9,740 bases of DNA from Firmicutes bacterium UBA5301 (GTDB taxonomy: Bacteria; Bacillota; UBA5301). How positions within the stretch are numbered: position 1 is the first letter of the stretch; every line of letters begins with the position of its first letter. The notes beneath the pieces are model-generated. The model saw only the letters and a list, made by a program, of their open reading frames with translations. It searched no databases and was not told where the DNA came from. The stretch covers positions 1 to 9,740 of the forward strand of contig DHRX01000044.1 in the NCBI GenBank assembly GCA_002408345.1. Direction: 5' to 3'. This document shows positions 1 to 6,233 of the stretch, piece after piece. Both the position numbers and the translations under genes were made by a program.

Positions 1-75
1 GGCCGGAAATCATTGGCCGAGGTCAAAGGGAAATTGGCCGAATTAGGTCTCAGCCTTCGGGAATCTGAAGAGTAA
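1..75 (+). CDS. rpoA: RNA polymerase alpha subunit, C-terminal end (partial)
   Basis: The first 75 bases read in frame 1 as 24 residues followed by TAA; the gene begins before the window. The residues (GRKSLAEVKGKLAELGLSL, then RESEE) match the last helix of the alpha C-terminal domain, where a KSL-EV--KL-ELGL pattern is typical. The alpha subunit is the assembly platform of RNA polymerase, and its C-terminal domain contacts UP elements and activators. Identity is supported by the rplQ gene 37 bp downstream, the standard neighbour in bacterial alpha operons. The short acidic tail after the domain is unremarkable. Confidence 0.93.
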   Translation, partial: GRKSLAEVKGKLAELGLSLRESEE

Positions 76-112
76 AGTCGAAGTTTTGCAAGGGGATGGA
101 GGGTAGGATAAG

Positions 113-451
113 ATGAGCAAAAAGAAGCTTGGGCGGCGGACTGAACACCGCAAGGCTCTTTTCCGGAGTTTGACCACAGCATTAATTAAGCATGAGCGGA
201 TTCAAACCACTGAAGAGAAAGCCAAGGCTCTACGTCCTTACATTGATAAAATGATTGCTTTAGCCAAAGACGGTGATTTAAAGTCCCGTCGCCAGGTGGC
301 AGCTTTTCTTGATGATGCCGAGGCGGTACAGAAGTTGTTCGACTCATTGGCGCCCCGGTATGCCCAGCGACAGGGCGGATATACTCGAATCATTAAGACC
401 GCTACACGTCGGGGAGACGCTGCGGATATTGCTATTATCGAGTTGGTCTAG
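113..451 (+). CDS. rplQ: 50S ribosomal protein L17
   Basis: This encodes a 112-residue protein, the usual length for L17, a large-subunit protein near the exit tunnel. The N-terminal half has the family pattern: KLGRRTEHRKALFRSL, then a basic helix with LIKHERIQTTEEKAKALRP. The C-terminal part ends with the typical GGYTRIIKTATRRGDAA and an ELV tail. The ATG at 113 is preceded by GGAGGG at 98-103, nine bases upstream, which fixes the start. It lies between rpoA and the ECF transporter genes, as in most Firmicutes, and ends two bases before the next start, so it is almost certainly part of the same transcript. Confidence 0.97.
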   Translation: MSKKKLGRRTEHRKALFRSLTTALIKHERIQTTEEKAKALRPYIDKMIALAKDGDLKSRRQVAAFLDDAEAVQKLFDSLAPRYAQRQGGYTRIIKTATRRGDAADIAIIELV

Positions 452-453
452 GT

Positions 454-1299
454 ATGTCACGGTTACTTGAAGTTCGCGATCTTACCCACAGCTATCTAAC
501 GCGAACTGGCGAAGAGGTCGAGGCTTTACGCAAGGTTAGCCTGGAGGTTGGGGCCGGAGAATTTGTAGCCATTGTCGGGCATAATGGTTCAGGCAAGTCT
601 ACTTTAGCCAAACATCTGAATGCACTCTTATTACCGAGTACCGGTGTGGTTTTCGTAGATGGCCTGGACACCTCCGTTCCCGAAAATCTGTGGGAAGTAC
701 GGCAGCGGGTGGGAATGGTTTTTCAAAACCCTGATAATCAATTGGTAGCGACCACTGTGGAAGAGGATGTTGCCTTTGGTCCAGAAAATCTGGGTGTTCC
801 ATCTGCTGAAATTCGAAAACGGGTAGATGAGGCCTTAGCTGTAGTAGAAATGTCTGAGTTTGCAACCAGACCGCCTCATAACCTTTCCGGTGGGCAAAAA
901 CAGCGGGTCGCAATCGCCGGTGTTTTAGCGATGCGACCTAAATGCATTGTTCTAGATGAACCTACCGCGATGTTAGATCCAAAAGGGCGGCAAGAGGTTT
1001 TGCGTACGGTGCAGAGGTTAAACGCTGAGGAGTCCATGACTGTTGTTTGGATTACCCATTTTATGAACGAAGCAGCCCAGGCTGATCGGGTTTTGGTTAT
1101 GCAAGAAGGTAGAATAGCTATCGAGGGTTCCCCCCGGCAGGTATTTAGCAGGGTTGAAGAGTTAAAAGAACTACATTTAGATGTGCCTCAAGTTACTGAA
1201 CTGGCGTTTTTGTTAAACAAAGCTGGGCTGCCGGTTTCTCCAGAGTTGCTTTGTGAGGAGGAACTGGTTTCTATTTTGGTAGATAAGTTAGCGGGGTAG
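454..1299 (+). CDS. ecfA1: ECF transporter ATPase EcfA1 (CbiO-type)
   Basis: This 281-residue ABC ATPase is one of the two nucleotide-binding subunits of an energy-coupling factor (ECF) module, which powers uptake of vitamins or metal ions through exchangeable S components. All ABC motifs are intact: Walker A GHNGSGKST at residues 42-50, Q-loop Gln91 in QNPDNQ, signature LSGGQ at 144-148, Walker B CIVLDEP at 164-170 and the switch His202 in WITH. The QNPDNQ Q-loop and the C-terminal extension after residue 230 fit EcfA rather than a generic importer ATPase. The gene starts two bases after rplQ with only a weak Shine-Dalgarno site (TAGGT), so translational coupling to rplQ is likely. No S component is nearby, which fits a shared group II module. 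Confidence 0.95.
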   Translation: MSRLLEVRDLTHSYLTRTGEEVEALRKVSLEVGAGEFVAIVGHNGSGKSTLAKHLNALLLPSTGVVFVDGLDTSVPENLWEVRQRVGMVFQNPDNQLVATTVEEDVAFGPENLGVPSAEIRKRVDEALAVVEMSEFATRPPHNLSGGQKQRVAIAGVLAMRPKCIVLDEPTAMLDPKGRQEVLRTVQRLNAEESMTVVWITHFMNEAAQADRVLVMQEGRIAIEGSPRQVFSRVEELKELHLDVPQVTELAFLLNKAGLPVSPELLCEEELVSILVDKLAG

Positions 1300-1304
1300 G
1301 AAAT

Positions 1305-2174
1305 ATGAATGTCGAGAAAGCAATAGTGGTTAGGAACCTTTCCTATACCTATCAAGCCAATACTCCACTAGCTAGTCCAGCTCTACGTAATGTAGAAATG
1401 GAAGTGTTGCCAGGACAATTTGTAGCTATTATCGGCCAGACCGGATCGGGAAAATCTACCTTTATTCAACATTTAAACGGCTTAATACCTACTGGACCCG
1501 GACGTATTTGGATAGATGGACAAGATATTGGCCTTAAAGGTACCAACCTTAAAGGGTTACGGCAAAAAGTCGGTTTAGTTTTCCAGTACCCTGAGCATCA
1601 AGTTTTTGAAGAAACTGTTTTTGCTGACATTGCTTTTGGGCCCAAGAATCAAGGGTATTCTGGAGAATTATTAGTGGAAAAAGTCCGTCGAGCTATGGGA
1701 TTAGTTCAGTTAGATTATGACGCTTTTCGGGAACGGTCGCCGCTAGAACTTAGCGGTGGGCAACTGCGGCGAGTGGCTATTGCCGGGGTTTTGGCTATGG
1801 AGCCTAGTATAATGATTTTAGACGAACCTACCGCTGGGTTGGATCCAAAGACCCGGGACGAAATCTTGGAGCAAATAGCCCGGCTTCACTCAGAGACAGG
1901 GATGACTGTTCTCCTAGTATCTCACAGTATGGAAGAGGTGGCTCGCCTAGCTGATTTGGTGGTTGTTTTTCATGATGGCGCTATTGCCCTTCAGGGGCCA
2001 CCCCGGGAGCTATTTCAGCGTGATGCGGAGTTAACGGCTCTGGGCTTAGGTGTACCTCAGATTATTCGAGTTATGAAAGGCTTGGTTAATCAAGGGATTG
2101 CTGTAGATACTCGAGTTCTGACCACCCAAGAAGCAGCAGACCAGATTATTCAGAGGTGGCATAAGAATGCTTGA
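1305..2174 (+). CDS. ecfA2: ECF transporter ATPase EcfA2 (CbiO-type)
   Basis: This 289-residue protein is the second ECF ATPase, expected to form a heterodimer with EcfA1 and dock on EcfT. It carries Walker A GQTGSGKST at residues 44-52, Q-loop Gln94 in FQYPEHQ, signature LSGGQ at 149-153, Walker B IMILDEP at 169-175 and switch His207. FQYPEHQ and the GQTGSGKST P-loop are typical of EcfA2 and separate it from EcfA1 (FQNPDNQ and GHNGSGKST). The ATG lies five bases after the ecfA1 stop, with a GGGGTAGG ribosome binding site inside the end of ecfA1. Its last eight bases overlap the start of ecfT, consistent with fixed-stoichiometry production of the complex. Confidence 0.95.
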   Translation: MNVEKAIVVRNLSYTYQANTPLASPALRNVEMEVLPGQFVAIIGQTGSGKSTFIQHLNGLIPTGPGRIWIDGQDIGLKGTNLKGLRQKVGLVFQYPEHQVFEETVFADIAFGPKNQGYSGELLVEKVRRAMGLVQLDYDAFRERSPLELSGGQLRRVAIAGVLAMEPSIMILDEPTAGLDPKTRDEILEQIARLHSETGMTVLLVSHSMEEVARLADLVVVFHDGAIALQGPPRELFQRDAELTALGLGVPQIIRVMKGLVNQGIAVDTRVLTTQEAADQIIQRWHKNA

Positions 2175-2958
2175 CGGAATTACTCTGGGTCAATATGTGC
2201 CAACGGAATCGCCAATTCATAATTTAGATCCCCGAACCAAGATTATCAGCTCGGTTTTGCTGATTGTGGTTTTATTCTTGGTCGAAGGCTTTCAGGGATA
2301 CTTATTGATTGGATTAGGTATTCTGGGTATAATTGCTGCGGCTCGGCTACCTTTGGGTTTTGTTCTTAAAGGTTTACGCCCATTACGACTGATTCTACTC
2401 ATAACTCTGTTGCTTCATCTGTTCATGACTGAGGGTAGAGAAATAGCCCGGCTCGGCCCCCTAGTAGTGACTTATGAAGGTTTTAATAAAGGTGTCCTAA
2501 TGACCCTCCGGCTTGGTCTCTTAGTCCTAGCGACTTCGCTGTTGACTCTAACTACGTCGCCTATTCGGTTAACCGATGGTTTAGAGGATTTGCTGAACCC
2601 TTTTAAAAGGGTTGGGTTACCGGCTCATGAGCTGGCGATGATGATGACAATAGCTCTTCGGTTTATTCCAACTTTGTTTGAAGAAACCGAGAAAATTATG
2701 AAAGCTCAAAAGGCTAGAGGCGCTGATTTTGAATCTGGTAAACTATCACAAAGAGCAAAAAACCTAGTGCCGCTGTTGGTTCCTCTATTTGTTAGCGCCT
2801 TTCGGCGGGCTGATGAATTAGCAATTGCAATGGAAGCTCGTTGTTACCGTGGGGGAGAAGGACGGACTAAATTACATACGCTCCAGATGACTAGGGCTGA
2901 TTATTTGGCTATACTGTTACTAACTGCTGGAGTGATTGTAATAGCTGTGGTTTTTTAA
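2167..2958 (+). CDS. ecfT: ECF transporter transmembrane component EcfT
   Basis: This 263-residue integral membrane protein is the T component that links the ATPase pair to substrate-binding S components. Hydrophobic segments lie at roughly residues 26-60, 72-87, 109-131, 153-170, 200-212 and 246-262. The cytoplasmic coupling region shows the diagnostic Ala-Arg motifs: KARGADF with ARG at 183-185 and MEARCYRGGEGRT at 222-233. The N-terminal SPIHNLDPRTK is also a family signature. The ATG overlaps the end of ecfA2 by eight bases and is preceded by AGAGGTGG within ecfA2. The order ecfA1-ecfA2-ecfT between rplQ and truA is the common Firmicutes arrangement. S components must be encoded elsewhere. 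Confidence 0.95.
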   Translation: MLDGITLGQYVPTESPIHNLDPRTKIISSVLLIVVLFLVEGFQGYLLIGLGILGIIAAARLPLGFVLKGLRPLRLILLITLLLHLFMTEGREIARLGPLVVTYEGFNKGVLMTLRLGLLVLATSLLTLTTSPIRLTDGLEDLLNPFKRVGLPAHELAMMMTIALRFIPTLFEETEKIMKAQKARGADFESGKLSQRAKNLVPLLVPLFVSAFRRADELAIAMEARCYRGGEGRTKLHTLQMTRADYLAILLLTAGVIVIAVVF

Positions 2959-2959
2959 A

Positions 2960-3730
2960 ATGATGCGTAACTTGAAATTAACAGTTGCTTATGATGGCAC
3001 CGCTTTTTGGGGTTTCCAAGTTCAACCTGGAGAGTTGCCAACTATTCAGGGGACTTTGGAAACCGGAATTAGCGATTTAACCGGAGAAGTGGTTCGGATT
3101 GTTGGGTCAGGACGAACTGATGCTGGGGTACACGCAGCTGGGCAAGTTGTTTCGTTTATGACCAATTCAACTATTCCGGTGGAAAATTGGCCTAGGGCTC
3201 TCAACACTCGCTTGCCCATAGATATTAGGGTTATTGCGGCTGAGGAAGTCCCACCTGATTTTCACGCCCGCTTTAGTGCTGTCGCTAAGACCTACCGGTA
3301 TTTGTTTTCGATTAGCAAGGAACCGAACCCGGTAGCGTTACGCTATACTTGGTGGGTTGGTAGACCTCTAAATCTGCAGGCTATGCAGGAGGCAGCAACC
3401 GTTTTGGTAGGGAAACACGATTTTAAATCGTTCCAGACCGCAGGTAGCAGCGCCCAAACATCGGTGCGCAAAGTTACAGAATCTAGGTTAATTTCCACCT
3501 TAAGCGGAGATTCTCTGGTGCCAGGGCTAACAGGGCTCATCGCTTACGAGATTACCGCCGACGGATTCCTCTATAATATGGTCCGTAATATTGTTGGGGT
3601 TTTGCAGCGTATCGGCTGTGGAAAATTAAAACCAACGGATTTAGCAGAAATAATGGCGGCCCGGGACCGGCGCAGGGCAGGGCAGTTAGCACCGGCGCAA
3701 GGGTTATGGTTGCAGCAGGTCTGGTACTAG
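2960..3730 (+). CDS. truA: tRNA pseudouridine(38-40) synthase TruA
   Basis: This 256-residue protein converts uridines 38-40 in the anticodon stem-loop of many tRNAs to pseudouridine. It has the TruA fold signatures: an N-terminal LTVAYDGTAFWGFQVQP, the catalytic motif SGRTDAGVHA with nucleophile Asp54, the FHARFSAVAKTYRY segment around residues 94-107, and the C-terminal GFLYNMVRNIVG. Length is normal. Two ATG codons are adjacent (2960 and 2963); either gives a protein starting at RNLKLTVAYDG. No good Shine-Dalgarno site precedes them and the ecfT stop lies one base upstream, so translation probably depends on coupling to ecfT. No terminator is seen after the gene. Confidence 0.96.
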   Translation: MMRNLKLTVAYDGTAFWGFQVQPGELPTIQGTLETGISDLTGEVVRIVGSGRTDAGVHAAGQVVSFMTNSTIPVENWPRALNTRLPIDIRVIAAEEVPPDFHARFSAVAKTYRYLFSISKEPNPVALRYTWWVGRPLNLQAMQEAATVLVGKHDFKSFQTAGSSAQTSVRKVTESRLISTLSGDSLVPGLTGLIAYEITADGFLYNMVRNIVGVLQRIGCGKLKPTDLAEIMAARDRRRAGQLAPAQGLWLQQVWY

Positions 3731-3736
3731 CACAGC

Positions 3737-3766
3737 TTGACACTATAACCATCAATATATTAAAAT
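3737..3766 (+). promoter_or_regulatory. Predicted vegetative promoter for rplM-rpsI
   Basis: The truA-rplM gap (3731-3802) holds a perfect -35 box TTGACA at 3737-3742 and a -10 box TAAAAT at 3761-3766, 18 bases apart (TTAAAA one base earlier gives 17). Transcription would start near 3773, leaving a leader of about 30 bases. A housekeeping sigma factor is inferred. Readthrough from upstream also remains possible because no terminator follows truA. Confidence 0.6.
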
Positions 3767-3802
3767 ATCACCTAGTGGTTTTAAAGGAGGGAAATAGGTA
3801 AC

Positions 3803-4246
3803 GTGAAGACGACATATATGGCAAAACCCAGTGAAGTCCAGCGGAAGTGGTACGTCATCGATGCTGAAGGGAAAACTTTAGGTCGGTTGGCGGCTCGGGT
3901 CGCTTCTATCCTCCGTGGCAAGCACAAGCCAATTTTTACGCCGCATGTGGATACTGGGGATCATGTTATTATCGTTAATGCCGAGAAGGTAGTACTGACG
4001 GGTAAGAAAGCCACTGATAAGATGGTTTATACTCACAGCCAGTATCCAGGGGGGTTAAAAGCGAAACCATACGGTGAACTTTTAGCCGAGAATCCGGAGA
4101 AAACGATTCGCCGCACAGTATGGGGAATGATGCCTCACAACCGATTGGGCCGGCAGATGATAGCCAAGCTACAGGTTTACCCTGGGCCGAACCATCCGCA
4201 TGCAGCTCAGAAACCGGAAGTACTAGAGCTCGAAGATTTGAAGTAA
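3803..4246 (+). CDS. rplM: 50S ribosomal protein L13
   Basis: This 147-residue protein is L13, an early-assembly protein of the large subunit. The sequence is canonical from the N-terminal MAKPSEVQRKWYVIDA, through GKTLGRLAARVASILRGKHK and the FTPHVDTGDHVIIVNA strand region, to the C-terminal GMMPHNRLGRQM and the PNHPHAAQKPE tail. The start is a GTG at 3803, supported by an AAAGGAGG site at 3783-3790 and by the clostridial-style MKTTYMAKP leader; an internal ATG at 3818 lacks its own ribosome binding site. A dedicated promoter lies upstream. It is paired with rpsI as in nearly all bacteria. Confidence 0.96.
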   Translation: MKTTYMAKPSEVQRKWYVIDAEGKTLGRLAARVASILRGKHKPIFTPHVDTGDHVIIVNAEKVVLTGKKATDKMVYTHSQYPGGLKAKPYGELLAENPEKTIRRTVWGMMPHNRLGRQMIAKLQVYPGPNHPHAAQKPEVLELEDLK

Positions 4247-4275
4247 CTTGCTTTTTATTATACTGTATTTGATAT

Positions 4276-4284
4276 GGGAGGAGG
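4276..4284 (+). promoter_or_regulatory. Ribosome binding site that sets the rpsI start
   Basis: GGGAGGAGG lies 11 bases before a GTG at 4296. It falls inside the longer in-frame reading that begins at TTG 4248, so that longer version would put its own ribosome binding site within the coding region. This favours GTG 4296 as the true S9 start. Confidence 0.7.
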
Positions 4285-4295
4285 CGATTGGTAAG

Positions 4296-4688
4296 GTGGC
4301 AGGTCACATTGCAATGGCCACTGGCCGACGTAAAACATCCGTTGCTCGGGTGCGGTTGGTTCAGGGCGGGGGCAAGATTATTGTTAACGGCAGAGAGCTA
4401 GGGGAATATTTCAGCCGTCCTGTATTAGAAACCCTGATAAAAGAGCCTCTAGAGAAGAGCGGAACAGCATCGCAGTATGATGTTTTAGTTAATGTCTACG
4501 GCGGAGGTCTCTCTGGTCAAGCTGGTGCTATTCGGCTAGGCATTTCCAGAGCGCTTCAAACTGTAGATCCTGAGTTACGTCCGGTATTAAAGAAAGCCGG
4601 TATGTTATCACGGGATCCCCGGGAAAAAGAGCGTCATAAGTATGGACTGAAAAAAGCCCGGAAAGCTCCTCAGTTCTCTAAGCGTTAA
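4296..4688 (+). CDS. rpsI: 30S ribosomal protein S9
   Basis: This encodes S9, whose C-terminal tail reaches the P-site tRNA in the small subunit. From GTG 4296 the protein is 130 residues, the normal family length, beginning MAGHIAMATGRRKTSVARV; ATGRRK-SVARV is the classic S9 N-terminus. An upstream in-frame TTG at 4248 would add 16 hydrophobic residues not found in S9 and is rejected; a later ATG at 4314 lacks a suitable ribosome binding site. Internal landmarks are YGGGLSGQAGAIRLGISRAL and the RDPREKERHKYGLKKARKAPQ region. The protein ends in the invariant FSKR, which contacts tRNA. It follows rplM by 49 bases and is the last gene of the housekeeping block. Confidence 0.96.
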   Translation: MAGHIAMATGRRKTSVARVRLVQGGGKIIVNGRELGEYFSRPVLETLIKEPLEKSGTASQYDVLVNVYGGGLSGQAGAIRLGISRALQTVDPELRPVLKKAGMLSRDPREKERHKYGLKKARKAPQFSKR

Positions 4689-4708
4689 TAAAGAAGAGTA
4701 TCTTATTG

Positions 4709-4738
4709 CCCTCGGCTGCTACCGAGGGTTTTCTTTTT
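4709..4738 (+). terminator. Intrinsic terminator after rpsI
   Basis: A perfect 7-bp stem (CCCTCGG at 4709-4715 with CCGAGGG at 4722-4728) closes a six-base loop and is followed at once by TTTTCTTTTT. This is a standard rho-independent terminator 20 bases after the rpsI stop. It marks the end of the ribosomal/ECF transcript and the boundary with the accessory cassette. Confidence 0.92.
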
Positions 4739-4780
4739 AGAGACGGCTGATTGTTGGCGCCAGGGAAATGAGGTGGTTTG

Positions 4781-6043
4781 GTGCCGCTTACTGTTACACA
4801 AGTTTTAGAATCTACCGCTTTTTCTGGGGCTTCTGTAGTTGCTGGGGCCAAGGGATTAAGTAACCCTATCCGGTGGGTCCATCTTTGCGAAGCGCCGGAT
4901 TCAGGTCAGTTGTTGTCTGGTAATGAATTAGTTCTGACCACCGGTGTTTCGCTAAAAACCAAGCGGGAACGGATGGATTATATTCAGGGACTGGCTTTAG
5001 CAAAGGTAGCCGCAGTGGTTATTTTTTTAGGTTCTGGATTCAGCAGGATTCCTGATTATTGGCGTGAATTGGCAGATGAATGGGGAATACCGATTATCGT
5101 AGCCCCACCGGATAAATCGTATATAGCCGTTACTGAAGAAGTTGGCAAATTAGTACAAGCCGAAGCAAAGATTGAAGGGTGGCGCAGACGTCTCCGGCCC
5201 GAATCAGTAGTTACGCACCGAAGTATGGCGTTTTTTCAGGATGTTCTGACTGGAGAGATTCTGGGTCGAAGTGGATTGGAGTTGATTGCGGATCGCCTAG
5301 GGTTACCATCAGGGGGTACCTTTTCGGCAGTAGTTTTCCGTATGGGCAAGGAGTGGCCACAGCCAGGCTCAGAACTCTATCGAGTAATTGCCCAGAGCAT
5401 AGAGGTTATCAATAGGAGTAGTTTAGCAGCTTGGCTTGTACCGGTTGGATTTTGGCGGCAGAGGATAACTATTGTTATTAGTACCGGAGATAAAGATCCG
5501 GCGATTGAATTGCGCACTGCCACAACACAGTTAAAAAGACGCTTTCAAGAGCAGTTTCCAGATCAAGGGATCGAAGCTATTGGCATTGGGCGGCCTTATC
5601 CGATTCACGAAGTACCCAAAAGTTATCGGGAAGCGAAGTTGGCTAGTGCAGCTGGGCATGAGCTCTTTGGCAGTAAACCTGCCCTAATTCAGTACTTTGG
5701 AGATCTTGGATTATACCGACTACTTTATGCGGTTGAAGATAAGCGAGAGCTAGTCTCCTTTTACCGGGAGAGTATTGCCAAACTAGCTGAGTATGATCGA
5801 ACGTACAAAAATGACTTATTAAAAACTCTACAGGTCTATTTTCGGCATGAGGGAAATTTGCGAGAAACTGCAGAGGCTTTGTATATTCACCGGCATACCT
5901 TACGGTATCGCTTGAAAAGAGTAGAAGAGCTTCCCGTCCTAAACTTAAATCGGTTTGAACACCGATTGACCCTATTATTAGGTTTAATGATTTGGCAGAT
6001 GCTTAAAGGGGAGCGTGAGAGCGCCTTTTATCCATATGGATAA
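4781..6043 (+). CDS. PucR-family transcriptional regulator
   Basis: This is a one-component regulator of about 420 residues with the full PucR layout. Residues 3-125 form the N-terminal PucR ligand-sensing domain (LTVTQVLE...GLSNPIRWVHLCEAPDSG...GNELVLTTG is diagnostic). About 175-295 is a CdaR/GGDEF-like middle region, and 346-403 is the C-terminal helix-turn-helix with GNLRETAEALYIHRHTLRYRLKRVEE. Family members, including PucR of Bacillus subtilis purine catabolism, often activate neighbouring catabolic or transport genes. The start is uncertain between GTG 4781 and an adjacent TTG 4778; GAGGTGG at 4770-4776 fits GTG 4781 better. No convincing promoter is seen in the 42 bases after the rpsI terminator. 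The gene probably controls the downstream transporter and amidohydrolase; the ligand is unknown. Confidence 0.9.
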   Translation: MPLTVTQVLESTAFSGASVVAGAKGLSNPIRWVHLCEAPDSGQLLSGNELVLTTGVSLKTKRERMDYIQGLALAKVAAVVIFLGSGFSRIPDYWRELADEWGIPIIVAPPDKSYIAVTEEVGKLVQAEAKIEGWRRRLRPESVVTHRSMAFFQDVLTGEILGRSGLELIADRLGLPSGGTFSAVVFRMGKEWPQPGSELYRVIAQSIEVINRSSLAAWLVPVGFWRQRITIVISTGDKDPAIELRTATTQLKRRFQEQFPDQGIEAIGIGRPYPIHEVPKSYREAKLASAAGHELFGSKPALIQYFGDLGLYRLLYAVEDKRELVSFYRESIAKLAEYDRTYKNDLLKTLQVYFRHEGNLRETAEALYIHRHTLRYRLKRVEELPVLNLNRFEHRLTLLLGLMIWQMLKGERESAFYPYG

Positions 6044-6046
6044 AAG
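6025..6046. promoter_or_regulatory. Perfect 22-bp palindrome, candidate operator (site 1)
   Basis: The half-site CTTTTATCCAT is followed immediately by its exact reverse complement, with the centre between 6035 and 6036. It covers the last codons and the TAA stop (6041-6043) of the regulator gene. As RNA it could fold to a 9-bp stem with an ATAT loop, but no T-tract follows, so it is not a terminator. A dimeric DNA-binding protein is the simpler reading. Its centre lies about 75 bp before the predicted start of transcription for the transporter operon. Confidence 0.55.
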
Positions 6047-6056
6047 CAAGCCTACA

Positions 6057-6078
6057 ATCTTATCCATATATATAAAGA
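6057..6078. promoter_or_regulatory. Degenerate second copy of the palindrome, candidate operator (site 2)
   Basis: Aligned without gaps to the palindrome 32 bp upstream, this stretch matches at 16 of 22 positions, including an uninterrupted TTATCCATAT (6060-6069). The right half is weaker (ATATAAAG instead of GGATAAAAG). A 32-bp offset is close to three helical turns, so two dimers would sit on the same DNA face. Its centre is about 43 bp before the predicted transcription start, a typical position for an activator touching polymerase. AT-richness makes some similarity expected by chance. Confidence 0.42.
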
Positions 6079-6094
6079 GTTTACCTGTTTTGGA

Positions 6095-6103
6095 TGTTAT
6101 AAT
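6095..6103 (+). promoter_or_regulatory. Predicted extended -10 promoter for the transporter operon
   Basis: TGTTATAAT is a perfect extended -10 element (TG, one base, then TATAAT at 6098-6103). No good -35 hexamer lies 16-18 bases upstream (AAGAGT at the 17-base spacing), which is tolerated by extended -10 promoters and is common where an activator assists. Transcription would begin near 6110, giving a leader of about 124 bases before the binding-protein gene. No other plausible promoter was seen between the later terminator and that gene. Confidence 0.5.
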
Positions 6104-6141
6104 AACTGCTGGGAGTATATTAACTTAAATAATCTCTGGTT

Positions 6142-6185
6142 CCCCCCGAGAACAAACTTTCGTGCTCCCGGGGTTTTTTCTTTTT
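6142..6185 (+). terminator. Intrinsic terminator in the transporter leader, possible attenuator
   Basis: CCCCGAG at 6144-6150 pairs with CTC and GGGG at 6165-6173, leaving a two-C bulge and a 14-base loop; CCCCG with CGGGG is the strongest core. TTTTTTCTTTTT follows at 6174-6185. It would end transcription from the regulator gene, but it also lies downstream of the extended -10 promoter and 48 bases before the binding-protein start, so it would act on the transporter transcript too. Competing pairings exist: TCTC 6133-6136 with GAGA 6148-6151, and 6109-6115 with 6165-6171. Confidence 0.75.
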
Positions 6186-6233
6186 ACCAATTGCTACTCC
6201 GGGTAAGGAATCAGACTGAGGAGGCGGCTTTTA

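Noticed and set aside
599..913. Open reading frame of 104 codons on the minus strand inside ecfA1
   Set aside because: It lies entirely within a gene with all ABC ATPase motifs, has low-complexity-like composition and no recognisable domain or ribosome binding site; a shadow frame.
4248..4295. N-terminal extension of S9 starting from TTG 4248
   Set aside because: It would add a hydrophobic stretch foreign to S9, and its region contains the strong ribosome binding site that serves GTG 4296.
3975..4307. Minus-strand open frame of 110 codons over rplM and the rplM-rpsI gap
   Set aside because: It is antisense to the conserved L13 gene, shows no domain features, and its coding signal is explained by the opposite strand.
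4755..4762. 8-bp palindrome TGGCGCCA upstream of the regulator gene, considered as an autoregulatory operator
   Set aside because: Too short to be significant, unrelated to the TATCCATAT sites, and no promoter elements could be paired with it.
5179..5415. A 78-codon plus-strand frame inside the PucR-family gene
   Set aside because: It is out of frame with a gene whose N- and C-terminal domains are both continuous across this stretch; no frameshift is needed to explain the locus.
6105..6233. TPP, purine, preQ1, guanidine or T-box leader RNA
   Set aside because: I looked for the hallmark conserved segments of these classes (for example the T-box AGGGTGG-ACCGCG and the TPP CTGAGA segment) and did not find them. 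Only a terminator and possible alternative pairings are supported.
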